Assembly: GCF_005434965.1 (NCBI RefSeq)
Contig: NZ_SKCI01000001.1
Location: forward strand, 567,370-631,369
Length of the DNA stretch: 64,000 bases
DNA from: Marimonas lutisalis
GTDB lineage: Bacteria; Pseudomonadota; Alphaproteobacteria; Rhodobacterales; Rhodobacteraceae
Direction: 5' to 3'
The notes under the pieces were generated by a model, which was not told where the DNA came from, ran no database searches, and worked only from the letters and a program-made list of their open reading frames with translations. The translations under genes were made by a program, and so were the position numbers. Positions 1 to 8,632 of the stretch are shown here, one piece after another (position 1 is the stretch's first letter; the number at the start of each line of letters is the position of its first letter).

Positions 1-1
1 G

Positions 2-760
2 GCCGATATCCGTCAGGAACTGACGGTGCTGCATGTCGAGATCCAGAAGCTCAAGCGTGAGCTGTCGACCACGGGGGCGACGGGCAACGCGACGCAGGGC
101 GGTTCGGCGCTTGATCGAATCAACGCGATCGAGGCCGAGTTGCAGCGCCTCACCGCCAAGACCGAGCAGTTGCAGTTTCGTGTCGATGCCATCGTGACGG
201 ACGGGACCAACCGGATTGCTGATCTGGAATTCCGGCTGGTCGAACTGGAAGGTGGCGATGTCAGCCAGCTGAAGGAAACAACGACGCTGGGCGGCGAAGC
301 GGCCAAGCCCGAGACGCCCGTCGCGCCGGTGCCATCGGCCCAGCAGGACGGGACTGCGCCGGCGGGCCCCGAACTGGCGATGGGCGAGCGCGCCGATTTC
401 GACGCGGCACAGACCGCGCTTAACGAAGGCCGCCATGCCGAGGCGGCGCAGGCCTTTGCCCGCTTCAACGAGACATACCCCGGCAGCCCCATGGCCGTGC
501 CTGCGCATCTGGGGCGTGGCCGCGCGCTTGAAGCCGCGGGCGATCTGACCGGCGCGGCGCGGTCCTATCTGGAAGCGTTCAGCTCGGATCCCAATGGCAG
601 CAATGCCCCCGAGGCGCTCTATGAACTGGGCCGCGGGCTGGGCCGTCTGGGCCAGACCAACGAGGCCTGCGTGACGCTTGAAGAGGTGGGCGTGCGGTTC
701 CCGGGGGGTGAGGCGGCAACGAAGGCGCGCGATGAGATGGCGCGCCTTGGCTGTTCGTGA
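2..760 (+). CDS. cpoB: Cell division coordinator CpoB / Tol-Pal system protein YbgF (5' end outside window)
   Basis: Periplasmic TPR protein that couples peptidoglycan synthesis to Tol-Pal driven outer-membrane constriction. The frame is open from base 2, so the signal peptide and start lie upstream; a GTG at 26 is internal. About 252 residues are visible. The first ~80 form a charged heptad-rich coiled coil, as in the YbgF trimerisation segment. A Pro/Ala/Gln-rich linker follows, then TPR-like helices (ALNEGRHAEAAQAFARFNE, then pairs of similar repeats) to the C-terminus. The stop overlaps the GTG start of tilS by four bases, so the two are co-transcribed. A location downstream of tolB/pal is the usual alphaproteobacterial context but cannot be seen here. 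Confidence 0.9.
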   Translation, partial: ADIRQELTVLHVEIQKLKRELSTTGATGNATQGGSALDRINAIEAELQRLTAKTEQLQFRVDAIVTDGTNRIADLEFRLVELEGGDVSQLKETTTLGGEAAKPETPVAPVPSAQQDGTAPAGPELAMGERADFDAAQTALNEGRHAEAAQAFARFNETYPGSPMAVPAHLGRGRALEAAGDLTGAARSYLEAFSSDPNGSNAPEALYELGRGLGRLGQTNEACVTLEEVGVRFPGGEAATKARDEMARLGCS

Positions 761-2016
761 GCGCCACAACCGCGGAACTTGAAGCCCTGATCGAGGGCGC
801 GTTTGCGCCCGATCCGCCGGCGCGGCTAGGTGTTGCCGTCTCCGGTGGGGGTGATTCGGTGGCCCTGATGCATCTTTTGGCGGCCTGGGCGAAAAAGACC
901 GGCGTCGTGTTGAAGGTAGCGACCGTCAATCACGGGCTGCGCAAGGAAGCGGCAGACGAGGCGGAATTCGTGGCGCAGGTGGCACAGCAACTGGGCCTCG
1001 CACACGAAACGCTGACATGGCAGGGCTGGCAGGGCGATGGAAACCTGCAGGATGCCGCCCGGCAGGCGCGTTATCGGTTGTTGGCCGATTGGGCCGTCCG
1101 CGAGGAGCTGGCGGCGGTCGCGGTCGCCCATACCCGCGACGACCAGGCCGAGACGGTGTTATTGCAGCTGGCGCGCATGGCCGGCGTGGATGGGCTGGCC
1201 GCGATGCCGGCACGCAAGTGGCAGCACGGCATGTGGTTCCAGCGTCCGCTGTTGCGGGCTGGACGTGCGGATTTGCGGGACTACCTGCGCGCGATCGGCC
1301 AGCGCTGGATCGAGGACCCGTCGAACGAGGATCGCAGCTTTGACCGGATCAAGGCGCGCGATACGCTGGCCGTGCTGTCGGAGCTGGGAATCGATGCCGC
1401 GACGCTTGCCGGTGTGGCCGCCAACATGGCCAAGGCGCGCGATGCGCTGGACTGGCACGCGTTTCTGTCGGCGAAAGAGGTGGTGCGCATCGACCGCGGC
1501 GACGTCGTGATCGACCGCAAGGGCTGGCGCGCGTTGAATGACGAGATCGCCCGCCGCATCCTGAAGCGCGCGTTGCTGTGGGTGGGGCGCGCGCCTTATC
1601 CGCCGCGGCAGGCAAAGCTGGCGCAGCTGATCGGGGCGTTGAAGCGCGGACAGGGCCAGACGCTGGGCGGTTGCCTGGTGGTCGTTGAAGAAACGCAGAT
1701 CCGGATTTGCCGCGAAGCGTTGGCGCTGCGGGGTATCCGGCTGCCGCAGCACGCCATCTGGGACGGGCGCTGGCGGGTGATCGGCCCGGTCGAGGAGGGC
1801 GCCGAACTGGCCGCGCTGGGTGAGGCTGGCCTGCGCGCCTGCCCCGAGTGGCGCGCAAGCGGCTTGCCGGCCGCATCCCTGAAATCCTCACCGGCGATCT
1901 GGCGGAAAGACGAGCTGGTCGCGGCCCCACTTGCCGGTTTCAACCCGCTTTGGCGGGCCGAGCTTCTGGGGGGATCGGAAAGTTTCTTTGCCGGAATGCT
2001 GCCACAAGCGAAATAG
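757..2016 (+). CDS. tilS: tRNA(Ile)-lysidine synthase TilS
   Basis: Converts cytidine 34 of the CAU anticodon of tRNA-Ile2 to lysidine using ATP and lysine, which changes both codon reading and charging. The PP-loop ATP pyrophosphatase signature SGGGDS is at residues 29-34. The typical VNHGLR and AHTRDDQAET segments follow. The GTG start overlaps the cpoB stop in the GTGA arrangement. At 419 aa it is in the usual TilS range, with the smaller, poorly conserved C-terminal region expected in this group. It is followed after 87 bases by ftsH, the conserved tilS-ftsH order. Confidence 0.94.
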   Translation: MSATTAELEALIEGAFAPDPPARLGVAVSGGGDSVALMHLLAAWAKKTGVVLKVATVNHGLRKEAADEAEFVAQVAQQLGLAHETLTWQGWQGDGNLQDAARQARYRLLADWAVREELAAVAVAHTRDDQAETVLLQLARMAGVDGLAAMPARKWQHGMWFQRPLLRAGRADLRDYLRAIGQRWIEDPSNEDRSFDRIKARDTLAVLSELGIDAATLAGVAANMAKARDALDWHAFLSAKEVVRIDRGDVVIDRKGWRALNDEIARRILKRALLWVGRAPYPPRQAKLAQLIGALKRGQGQTLGGCLVVVEETQIRICREALALRGIRLPQHAIWDGRWRVIGPVEEGAELAALGEAGLRACPEWRASGLPAASLKSSPAIWRKDELVAAPLAGFNPLWRAELLGGSESFFAGMLPQAK

Positions 2017-2103
2017 CGCATTGAAGATGCCGGTCCGATCTCTATTTTAGACGGGTGGGCGCGCGCCGGGCGCCGCGCCAAAAGAATTCGAAGGAGAGTA
2101 TCC

Positions 2104-4026
2104 TTGGGCAACGCGAGAAATATCGCCTTCTGGGTCGTGCTTTTTCTGCTGATCCTGGCGCTGTTCAACCTGTTCAGCGGTGGCGGCAACACGCTTCAGA
2201 GCCGCGAGATCAGCTATTCCGAGTTCGTCGCAGCCGTGGGCGAAGACCGGGTCAGCTCGGTCACGCTTGACGGGGAACAGGTGCGGTTCCGGGGCAGTGA
2301 CGGCAAGGACTATGTTGCCATCAAGCCCGAAGACGCCGAGATCACCAACCTGCTGATCGACAACAACATCCCGATCAAGGCCGAAAGCCAGGAGCAATCG
2401 GGCTTCCAGACCTTTATCCTGAGCCTGCTGCCGTTCCTGCTGCTGATCGGTGTGTGGATCTATTTCATGAACCGCATGCAGGGCGGCCGCGGCGGCGGAG
2501 CGATGGGATTTGGCAAGAGCCGCGCCAAGCTTCTGACCGAGAAGCATGGCCGGGTGACCTTTGACGACGTCGCCGGCATCGACGAAGCCAAGGAAGAGCT
2601 GGAAGAGATCGTCGAATTCCTGCGCAACCCGCAGAAGTTTAGCCGCCTTGGCGGCAAGATTCCCAAGGGCGCGCTGCTCGTGGGCCCTCCGGGTACCGGT
2701 AAGACGCTGCTGGCGCGCGCCATCGCGGGCGAGGCGGGCGTGCCCTTCTTCACCATCTCGGGCTCGGACTTCGTCGAGATGTTTGTTGGTGTCGGCGCCA
2801 GCCGTGTCCGCGACATGTTCGAACAGGCCAAGAAGAACGCGCCTTGCATTGTGTTCATCGACGAGATCGACGCCGTGGGCCGGCACCGTGGTGCGGGCTA
2901 TGGCGGCGGCAATGACGAACGCGAACAGACGCTGAACCAGCTTCTGGTGGAAATGGACGGGTTCGAGGCCAATGAAGGCGTGATCATCATCGCCGCGACG
3001 AACCGCAAGGACGTGCTGGACCCTGCGCTGCTGCGACCGGGACGCTTCGACCGCCAGGTGACGGTACCGAACCCCGATATCAAGGGCCGCGAGAAGATCC
3101 TGAGCGTTCATGCGCGCAAGACGCCGCTGGGCCCGGATGTCGATCTGCGCATTATCGCGCGCGGCACGCCCGGGTTTTCGGGCGCGGACCTGGCCAACCT
3201 GGTGAACGAGGCGGCGCTGATGGCGGCCCGCGTGGGCAGGCGTTTCGTGGCGATGGAAGATTTCGAGATGGCCAAGGACAAGATCATGATGGGCGCCGAG
3301 CGCCGCAGCATGGTCATGACACCGGCGCAGAAGGAAATGACCGCCTATCACGAGGCGGGCCATGCCATCGTCGGCCTGACGCTGCCCAAATGCGATCCGG
3401 TCTACAAGGCTACGATCATTCCGCGCGGTCAGGCCCTGGGCATGGTGATGAGCCTGCCGGAAATGGACCAGCTGAACTATTTCAAGGACGAGCTGGAGCA
3501 GAAGATCGCCATGACCATGGCCGGCAAGGCCGCCGAGATCATCAAATATGGTGACAACGCGGTCTCGAACGGGCCGTCGGGCGATATCATGCAGGCTTCG
3601 GGGCTGGCGCGCGCGATGGTGATGCGCTGGGGCATGTCCGACAAGGTGGGCAATATCGACTACCAGGAAGCGGCCGAAGCCTTCCGCGGCAACGGGGCCG
3701 GTGGCTTTTCGATCTCGGCGCATACCAAGGAGCTGATTGAGGAAGAGGTCAAGCGCATCATCGACGAGGGCTACTCGGAAGCGCATCGTATCCTGACCGA
3801 ACGCCAGGAAGACTGGGAGCGCTTGGCGCAGGGTCTGCTGGAGTACGAGACCCTGACCGGCGAGGAAATCGAGCGGGTGATCCGGGGCGAGCCGCCGCAC
3901 AAGGAAGATGACGAGGACGACAAGCCCGATACCGGCAGCGCGCCCTCTGTCACCGCGATCCCGAAGACCAAGCCGCGCAGCAAGCCCAAGGGCGGCGAGG
4001 GCGGCATGGAGCCCGAGCCGACCTGA
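2104..4026 (+). CDS. ftsH: ATP-dependent zinc metalloprotease FtsH
   Basis: Membrane-anchored AAA+ hexameric protease that degrades misassembled membrane proteins and short-lived regulators. There are two membrane segments at about residues 7-24 and 99-120 with a periplasmic domain between them. The AAA domain has Walker A GPPGTGKT at 194-201, Walker B IVFIDEID and the second region of homology ([19 protein letters not shown]). The zinc motif HEAGH is at 416-420. The start is a TTG preceded by GAAGGAGAG, giving 640 aa, a normal length. The C-terminal tail is acidic then basic and low complexity, as in related proteins. The stop overlaps the next ATG by one base. Confidence 0.97.
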   Translation: MGNARNIAFWVVLFLLILALFNLFSGGGNTLQSREISYSEFVAAVGEDRVSSVTLDGEQVRFRGSDGKDYVAIKPEDAEITNLLIDNNIPIKAESQEQSGFQTFILSLLPFLLLIGVWIYFMNRMQGGRGGGAMGFGKSRAKLLTEKHGRVTFDDVAGIDEAKEELEEIVEFLRNPQKFSRLGGKIPKGALLVGPPGTGKTLLARAIAGEAGVPFFTISGSDFVEMFVGVGASRVRDMFEQAKKNAPCIVFIDEIDAVGRHRGAGYGGGNDEREQTLNQLLVEMDGFEANEGVIIIAATNRKDVLDPALLRPGRFDRQVTVPNPDIKGREKILSVHARKTPLGPDVDLRIIARGTPGFSGADLANLVNEAALMAARVGRRFVAMEDFEMAKDKIMMGAERRSMVMTPAQKEMTAYHEAGHAIVGLTLPKCDPVYKATIIPRGQALGMVMSLPEMDQLNYFKDELEQKIAMTMAGKAAEIIKYGDNAVSNGPSGDIMQASGLARAMVMRWGMSDKVGNIDYQEAAEAFRGNGAGGFSISAHTKELIEEEVKRIIDEGYSEAHRILTERQEDWERLAQGLLEYETLTGEEIERVIRGEPPHKEDDEDDKPDTGSAPSVTAIPKTKPRSKPKGGEGGMEPEPT

Positions 4027-4808
4027 TGGCGGCGGTATCCGTTCAGAAAGACTGGAATCCCGGAGCCTATGCCAGGTTCCGGGGTTTGCGTTTGCGCCCC
4101 GCGCTTGACCTGATGCTGGCCGTCCGCTCGGTGGGCGGCGGTGACGTGATCGACCTGGGCTGTGGCAATGGCGCGATGGGCCAGAGCCTGAGGGAGCGTT
4201 ACCCGGGGCATCGGATCGTCGGTGTGGATGCCAGCCCGGCGATGCTGGCAAAGGCGCGGGAGACGGGCGCCTATCACGCGTTGGATGAGAGCGACATTGC
4301 CGATTGGTCGGAGGACCGGGCCGGGTTGATCTATTCCAATGCTGCGCTTCACTGGCTGGCCGGGCACGAGGCGCTGTTCCCGAGGCTGGCCGGCATGCTG
4401 GCGCCGGGAGGAACCCTGGCTGTGCAGATGCCGCATCAGAACAACGCGCCCTCGCACCGTGTCTGGGTGAGCCTGGCTGACGAGCTGTTCCCGGGGCGTG
4501 TGGACATGTCGACGGGCCCGGGCGTGATGAAGGCGCCGCGCTATCATCACATGCTGGCGGAAGTTGGCGAATTTTCCCTGTGGGAGACCGAGTATTACCA
4601 GGTGCTGGGAGCCGACAAAAGCGGCCACCCGGTGCGGCGCTTTACCGAGAGCACCTTTGCCCGCCCGATCCTGGCGGCGCTGGAGCCGGATGAACAGGCC
4701 GAACTGGTCCGGCGCTATGAAGAGGTGATGGAGACGGCCTATCCGAGGCGCGACGACGGCACGGTTCTTTTCCCGTTCCGGCGGATGTTTTTCACACTGA
4801 CGGTATGA
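4026..4808 (+). CDS. tam: Trans-aconitate 2-methyltransferase-like SAM methyltransferase
   Basis: Class I SAM-dependent methyltransferase of 260 aa. The start KDWNPGAYARFRGLRLRPA, the SAM motif I VIDLGCGNG (about residues 41-49), the acidic strand end VGVDASPAM, and the segments YSNAALHWLAGHEALFPRL and LAVQMPHQN all match the Tam family. In E. coli, Tam esterifies trans-aconitate, a spontaneous inhibitor of aconitase. The ATG overlaps the ftsH stop (TGATG), so translation is probably coupled to ftsH. A strong hairpin follows directly. Substrate identity is by family only; another small carboxylate cannot be excluded. Confidence 0.8.
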   Translation: MAAVSVQKDWNPGAYARFRGLRLRPALDLMLAVRSVGGGDVIDLGCGNGAMGQSLRERYPGHRIVGVDASPAMLAKARETGAYHALDESDIADWSEDRAGLIYSNAALHWLAGHEALFPRLAGMLAPGGTLAVQMPHQNNAPSHRVWVSLADELFPGRVDMSTGPGVMKAPRYHHMLAEVGEFSLWETEYYQVLGADKSGHPVRRFTESTFARPILAALEPDEQAELVRRYEEVMETAYPRRDDGTVLFPFRRMFFTLTV

Positions 4809-4862
4809 AAGACGCCCGAGAGCGCCGCCCGCCCACCCGCCCCGGCGCCCTCGGGCGTCTTT
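4808..4862. terminator. Hairpin terminator between convergent tam and M23 peptidase genes
   Basis: A perfect 13-bp inverted repeat, AAAGACGCCCGAG at 4808-4820 and CTCGGGCGTCTTT at 4850-4862, encloses a C-rich loop with a further GCGCCG/CGGCGC pairing. The T-run is short (TCTTT), but the symmetric A/T ends would let it work on both strands. Confidence 0.7.
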
Positions 4863-4910
4863 GGTGACGGCGCCAACGGCCCGGCCCGCGCTGAGCAGAG
4901 CGGTGGACAT

Positions 4911-4933
4911 TCGAGTATTTTCACCAAGAAAGA
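4911..4933 (+). repeat. Short 3'-end repeat, diverged TATTTT..CCAAGAAAGA type
   Basis: TCGAGTATTTTCACCAAGAA followed by AGA lies just past the terminator, before the stop of the M23 peptidase gene. It has the same layout (a GAG or GGGATATTT-like core, about four bases, then CAAGA and a purine-rich end) as the three CCCGGGATATTT repeats at 22763, 43360 and 63852. Membership of the family is inferred from this pattern. Confidence 0.4.
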
Positions 4934-4941
4934 GCCGCAGA

Positions 4942-5964
4942 TCAGTTGCCGATCTCGATCGTCGTGCTGGCCTGGCTGAGGGTTTGGTTGTCGCGCTGGA
5001 GCGTGACCGTGCCGTGGTAGGAGCCCGGCGGCCAGGCCGAGGTGCTGCGTTTCTTGCCCGAGGCGCGGAAGTAGAGCGCGGTCGGTTTGGACAGGTCGTG
5101 GAGATGGCGATGATGGAAACCGTCGGGGCCGGTGATGTCGATCTGCACAGCATCACCTGCGCGGCCGCCAAAGCCCAGCCCCCAGACCACCAGCGCCGGG
5201 GCATCACCGGGCAAACCGGCCGCTGCGGCGGTACCTGCCTTGATCGCATCATAGTCTGGCACATGATCGGCAAAGCCGACGGCAAGGACGCCGCCGGGAA
5301 CATAGTCCGGCGGTGACTGCCAGAGGGTGTTTTCGGGTACTGTGCCGCAGCGCGCCGCTCCGTCGGGTTTGAACGGATCGACGACCGCGCCATTGTGCCG
5401 GACCGAAAGGTGCAGATGGGGGAATTCGGTTTTCCCCGAGAGGCCCACTAGGCCCAGAACATCCCCGGTATCGACCTGCTGGCCCTGGCTGACGGCGATG
5501 CTACCGAAGCGCATATGGCAATATTGCGTGCGCCAGCCATCGCCGTGGTCAATGGCAACGCCGTTGCCGCATTCGCGCCCATCGACCGAACCGGGATCGG
5601 CGAGAAAGGCGCCATCCGCCATGCCGTCGCGCAGACCGACCACGCGGCCCGGGGCCGCGGCGTGCACGCGAACCCCGCGCGCCATGTCGGCGCGGGAGGG
5701 CAGAGCGAAATCGGTCCCCTTGTGCCCATCATAGGATAGCTTGTTGCAGGTGAAATCGGCATAGCCGGGACCGGGATCGGCATCGACGAAATTCTGGATG
5801 TAACAGGTTTGGCCCAGGTCACAGTCGATCGGCAGGGCCAGCCTTGGTGCATCGGCCCGGACCACCGGGGCGGCAACGCTGGCAACCCAAAGGGCAAGCC
5901 CAAACGCCACCCGCGCGGCGGGGTGCCCTGCCGCGCGGGAGTGTTTTGAAAACTGGGGGCGCAT
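4942..5964 (-). CDS. Secreted M23 family metallopeptidase (LytM-type)
   Basis: Predicted periplasmic zinc endopeptidase of 340 aa acting on peptidoglycan cross-bridges. An N-terminal signal peptide (hydrophobic about residues 17-35, cleavage near AAPVVRADA) is followed by the peptidase M23 domain. Zinc ligands are visible as H81 and D85 in YDGHKGTD and H185 in HLHLS; H150 (YCHM) and H183 fit the catalytic positions. Several cysteines (C48, C54, C73, C132, C149) suggest disulfides and export. A C-terminal beta-rich domain of about 100 aa of unknown role follows. The start lies 12 bases after the clpA stop, so it may be co-transcribed with clpA. Confidence 0.85.
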   Translation of the reverse strand: MRPQFSKHSRAAGHPAARVAFGLALWVASVAAPVVRADAPRLALPIDCDLGQTCYIQNFVDADPGPGYADFTCNKLSYDGHKGTDFALPSRADMARGVRVHAAAPGRVVGLRDGMADGAFLADPGSVDGRECGNGVAIDHGDGWRTQYCHMRFGSIAVSQGQQVDTGDVLGLVGLSGKTEFPHLHLSVRHNGAVVDPFKPDGAARCGTVPENTLWQSPPDYVPGGVLAVGFADHVPDYDAIKAGTAAAAGLPGDAPALVVWGLGFGGRAGDAVQIDITGPDGFHHRHLHDLSKPTALYFRASGKKRSTSAWPPGSYHGTVTLQRDNQTLSQASTTIEIGN

Positions 5965-5976
5965 CGGAGAGCGGGC

Positions 5977-8295
5977 TTAATCCGCCGTCAGAAGCCGCGG
6001 CTTGTCGCCCTTGAGGCGGGGTTTGCCGGGGCCTTCGATACGCAGATCCAGTTCGCCATCCTTGACGCCGACCTTGACGACACCGCCCTTGGACAGTTTG
6101 CCAAAGAGCAATTCCTCGGCGAGGGGTTTCTTGATGTGTTCCTGGATTACGCGGCCCAGCGGACGGGCGCCCATCTTGTCGTCGTAACCCTTGTCGGCCA
6201 GCCACTCGGCGGCGGGCCGGGTGAGCTCGATCGTGACGCCACGGTCGAGGAGCTGAACCTCGAGCTGGAGCACGAATTTTTCGACCACCTGCAGGATGAC
6301 TTCCTTGGGCAGCGGTGCAAAGGACACCACGGCATCAAGGCGGTTGCGGAATTCCGGCGTGAACGTGCGCTCGATCGCGGCGGTGTCCTCGCCCTCGCGC
6401 CGGTCGCGGCCGAAGCCGATCGCGGCCTTGGCCTGCTCGGCGGCGCCGGCGTTCGACGTCATGATCAGGATCACGTTGCGGAAGTTCACCGTGCGGCCGT
6501 TGTGATCGGTCAGCTCGCCATGGTCCATCACCTGCAGCAGGATGTTATAGACATCCGGGTGGGCCTTTTCGATCTCGTCAAGCAGCAGCACGCAATGCGG
6601 GTGCTGATCGACGCCATCGGTGAGCAGGCCACCCTGATCGAAGCCGACATAGCCCGGCGGCGCGCCAATCAGGCGCGAGACCGCGTGTTTCTCCATGTAT
6701 TCCGACATGTCGAAGCGCAGCAGTTCCACCCCGAGGATATCGGCCAGTTGCTTGGCGACCTCGGTCTTGCCCACCCCGGTGGGACCGGCGAAGAGGTAGT
6801 TGCCGATGGGTTTCTCCGGTTCGCGCAGACCGGCGCGGGCCAGCTTGATCGCCGAGGCGAGGGTTTCGATCGCCACGTCCTGGCCGAAAACCACGCGCTT
6901 GAGCGACTTCTCGAGATCCTTGAGCACGGCGCTGTCGTCCTTGGAGACGCTTTTCGGCGGGATCCGGGCGATCTTGGCGACGATGGCCTCGATGTCCTTG
7001 ACGCCGATCGACTTGCGCCGCTTCGAGGCGGCCAGCAGATGCTGGGCCGCGCCGGCTTCGTCGATGACGTCGATCGCCTTGTCCGGCAGCTTGCGGTCAT
7101 TGATGTAGCGCGCAGAAAGCTCCACCGCGGTCTTGATCGCGTCAGCGGTGTATTTCACGCCGTGATGCTCCTCGAAATAGGGTTTGAGGCCCTTGAGGAT
7201 CTTCACCGTGTCATCGACCGAGGGTTCGTTCACGTCGATCTTCTGGAACCGGCGGGACAGCGCGCGGTCCTTCTCGAAATGCTGGCGAAACTCTTTGTAG
7301 GTGGTCGAGCCCATGCAGCGCAGCTTGCCGCCCTGCAGGGCGGGCTTGAGCAGGTTCGAGGCGTCCATCGCGCCGCCCGAGGTGGCGCCGGCGCCGATCA
7401 CGGTATGAATCTCGTCGATGAAAAGCACCGCATCGGGATGCTCTTCGAGCTCCTGCACGACGGCCTTGAGCCGTTCCTCGAAATCGCCGCGGTAGCGGGT
7501 GCCGGCCAGAAGTGCCCCCATGTCGAGCGAATAGATCGTGGTGTTGGCGAGAACCTCGGGCACTTCGCCATTGACGATCTTGTGGGCGAGACCTTCGGCG
7601 ATGGCGGTTTTGCCGACACCGGGATCACCGACCAGAAGCGGGTTGTTCTTGCGCCGGCGGCACAGCACCTGGATGCAACGCTCGACCTCGTGGGCGCGAC
7701 CGATCAGCGGATCGACATCGCCCTTCCGAGACTTAGCGTTGAGGTCGACGCAGTACTTCGCCAGCGCCGAATCCTTGCCTTCGCCCTCGGCAGCGTTCTG
7801 GGCTTCTTCTTCGATATCAGCACCTTGCACGGGGCGCGCTTCGCCAAAGGCGGGGTCCTTGGCCACGCCATGGGCGATGAAATTGACCGCGTCATAGCGG
7901 GTCATGTCCTGTTCCTGCAGGAAATAGGCGGCGTTCGATTCGCGCTCGGCGAAGATCGCCACCAGCACGTTGGCGCCGGTCACCTCGGTGCGGCCGGAGC
8001 TTTGCACGTGGATGGCCGCGCGTTGAATCACGCGCTGGAAGGCGGCGGTGGGCACGGCCTCGGAGCCTTCGATATCGGTGACGAGGTTGGATAGGTCGTC
8101 ATCGATGAACTCCACCAGCGTCTGGCGCAGCTCTTCGAGATCGACCGAGCAGGCCTGCATCACGCGGGCGGCGTCGGGCTCGTCGATCAGCGCCAGAAGC
8201 AGATGCTCCAGCGTTGCGAATTCGTGGCGGCGGGCATTGGCGAGCGCGAGGGCGCTGTGAATGGCCTGCTCAAGAGTGGTCGAGAATGAAGGCAT
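5977..8295 (-). CDS. clpA: ATP-dependent Clp protease ATP-binding subunit ClpA
   Basis: AAA+ unfoldase that feeds substrates, including N-degron proteins delivered by ClpS, to ClpP. The 772 aa contain the Clp-N double repeat (residues 1-145), a first AAA module with Walker A GDPGVGKT at 223-230 and Walker B VLFIDEIH, and a second with GPTGVGKT at 504-511. The ClpP-docking loop IGFGRD is at 626-631. The N-domain linker is ClpA-like and there is no ClpB-type coiled-coil insertion. A clpS gene often precedes clpA in relatives, but none lies in the 337 bases upstream, which hold a 108-bp repeat instead. Confidence 0.96.
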   Translation of the reverse strand: MPSFSTTLEQAIHSALALANARRHEFATLEHLLLALIDEPDAARVMQACSVDLEELRQTLVEFIDDDLSNLVTDIEGSEAVPTAAFQRVIQRAAIHVQSSGRTEVTGANVLVAIFAERESNAAYFLQEQDMTRYDAVNFIAHGVAKDPAFGEARPVQGADIEEEAQNAAEGEGKDSALAKYCVDLNAKSRKGDVDPLIGRAHEVERCIQVLCRRRKNNPLLVGDPGVGKTAIAEGLAHKIVNGEVPEVLANTTIYSLDMGALLAGTRYRGDFEERLKAVVQELEEHPDAVLFIDEIHTVIGAGATSGGAMDASNLLKPALQGGKLRCMGSTTYKEFRQHFEKDRALSRRFQKIDVNEPSVDDTVKILKGLKPYFEEHHGVKYTADAIKTAVELSARYINDRKLPDKAIDVIDEAGAAQHLLAASKRRKSIGVKDIEAIVAKIARIPPKSVSKDDSAVLKDLEKSLKRVVFGQDVAIETLASAIKLARAGLREPEKPIGNYLFAGPTGVGKTEVAKQLADILGVELLRFDMSEYMEKHAVSRLIGAPPGYVGFDQGGLLTDGVDQHPHCVLLLDEIEKAHPDVYNILLQVMDHGELTDHNGRTVNFRNVILIMTSNAGAAEQAKAAIGFGRDRREGEDTAAIERTFTPEFRNRLDAVVSFAPLPKEVILQVVEKFVLQLEVQLLDRGVTIELTRPAAEWLADKGYDDKMGARPLGRVIQEHIKKPLAEELLFGKLSKGGVVKVGVKDGELDLRIEGPGKPRLKGDKPRLLTAD

Positions 8296-8632
8296 GGTTA
8301 CCTCATGCTCCTTTTTGCTGCGATGCCGAAGGGCCCGGCGATCTTGGCCTCATGGTCTTAAAGTTTGGTCGATTGTGCCGTGGCTTCAAGGCTTTTCTGG
8401 GAAAAACCGATCACATTTCCGGATTCGGCCGCAGGAAATCGTGATTTGCGGGCAGAATCCCACGGCGCACAACGCGCGGAATGGTTAACGCCAGCGCACG
8501 CTCGAAAACCGGGGGGTGACTCGCGTGCACCCCCCGGCTGACATCCGGCTGCCGTCAGAAACGGCCCTGGTTAACGCGCGTTAAGGTTAATCGGGCGTGC
8601 GCTGCGCCCGGACCGCGCGGGGCGGGACCGGC
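8296..8632. other. 337-bp intergenic region upstream of clpA
   Basis: No coding sequence is supported here. The part near clpA (8296-8480) should hold its leader and promoter, but I could not assign convincing -35/-10 boxes. The part from 8483 to 8590 is a copy of the 108-bp repeat described separately. The remainder (8591-8632) is GC-rich spacer before the stop of the serine hydrolase gene. Confidence 0.6.
8483..8590 (+). repeat. 108-bp intergenic repeat, copy A
   Basis: Matches 29231-29338 without gaps, with about 15 mismatches (93/108 identical by eye). It opens with GGTTAACGCC, contains a stem GGGGGGTG/CACCCCCC (8511-8518 and 8528-8535) and ends with the palindrome TTAACGCGCGTTAA (8571-8584) followed by GGTTAA. 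Both copies lie 100-190 bases upstream of the start of a leftward gene (here clpA), in the same orientation. Confidence 0.85.

Noticed and set aside
6136-8094. Long open frame (652 codons) on the plus strand opposite clpA
   Set aside because: It is the mirror of a strongly conserved clpA, rich in V, D, G and H as expected for an antisense frame of GC-rich DNA, with no family motif and no ribosome site.
8571-8590. TTAA-rich end of the 108-bp repeat as a classical CtrA site
   Set aside because: The known CtrA pattern is TTAA-N7-TTAA; here the spacing is six bases and then two. It is kept only as a possible regulator site.
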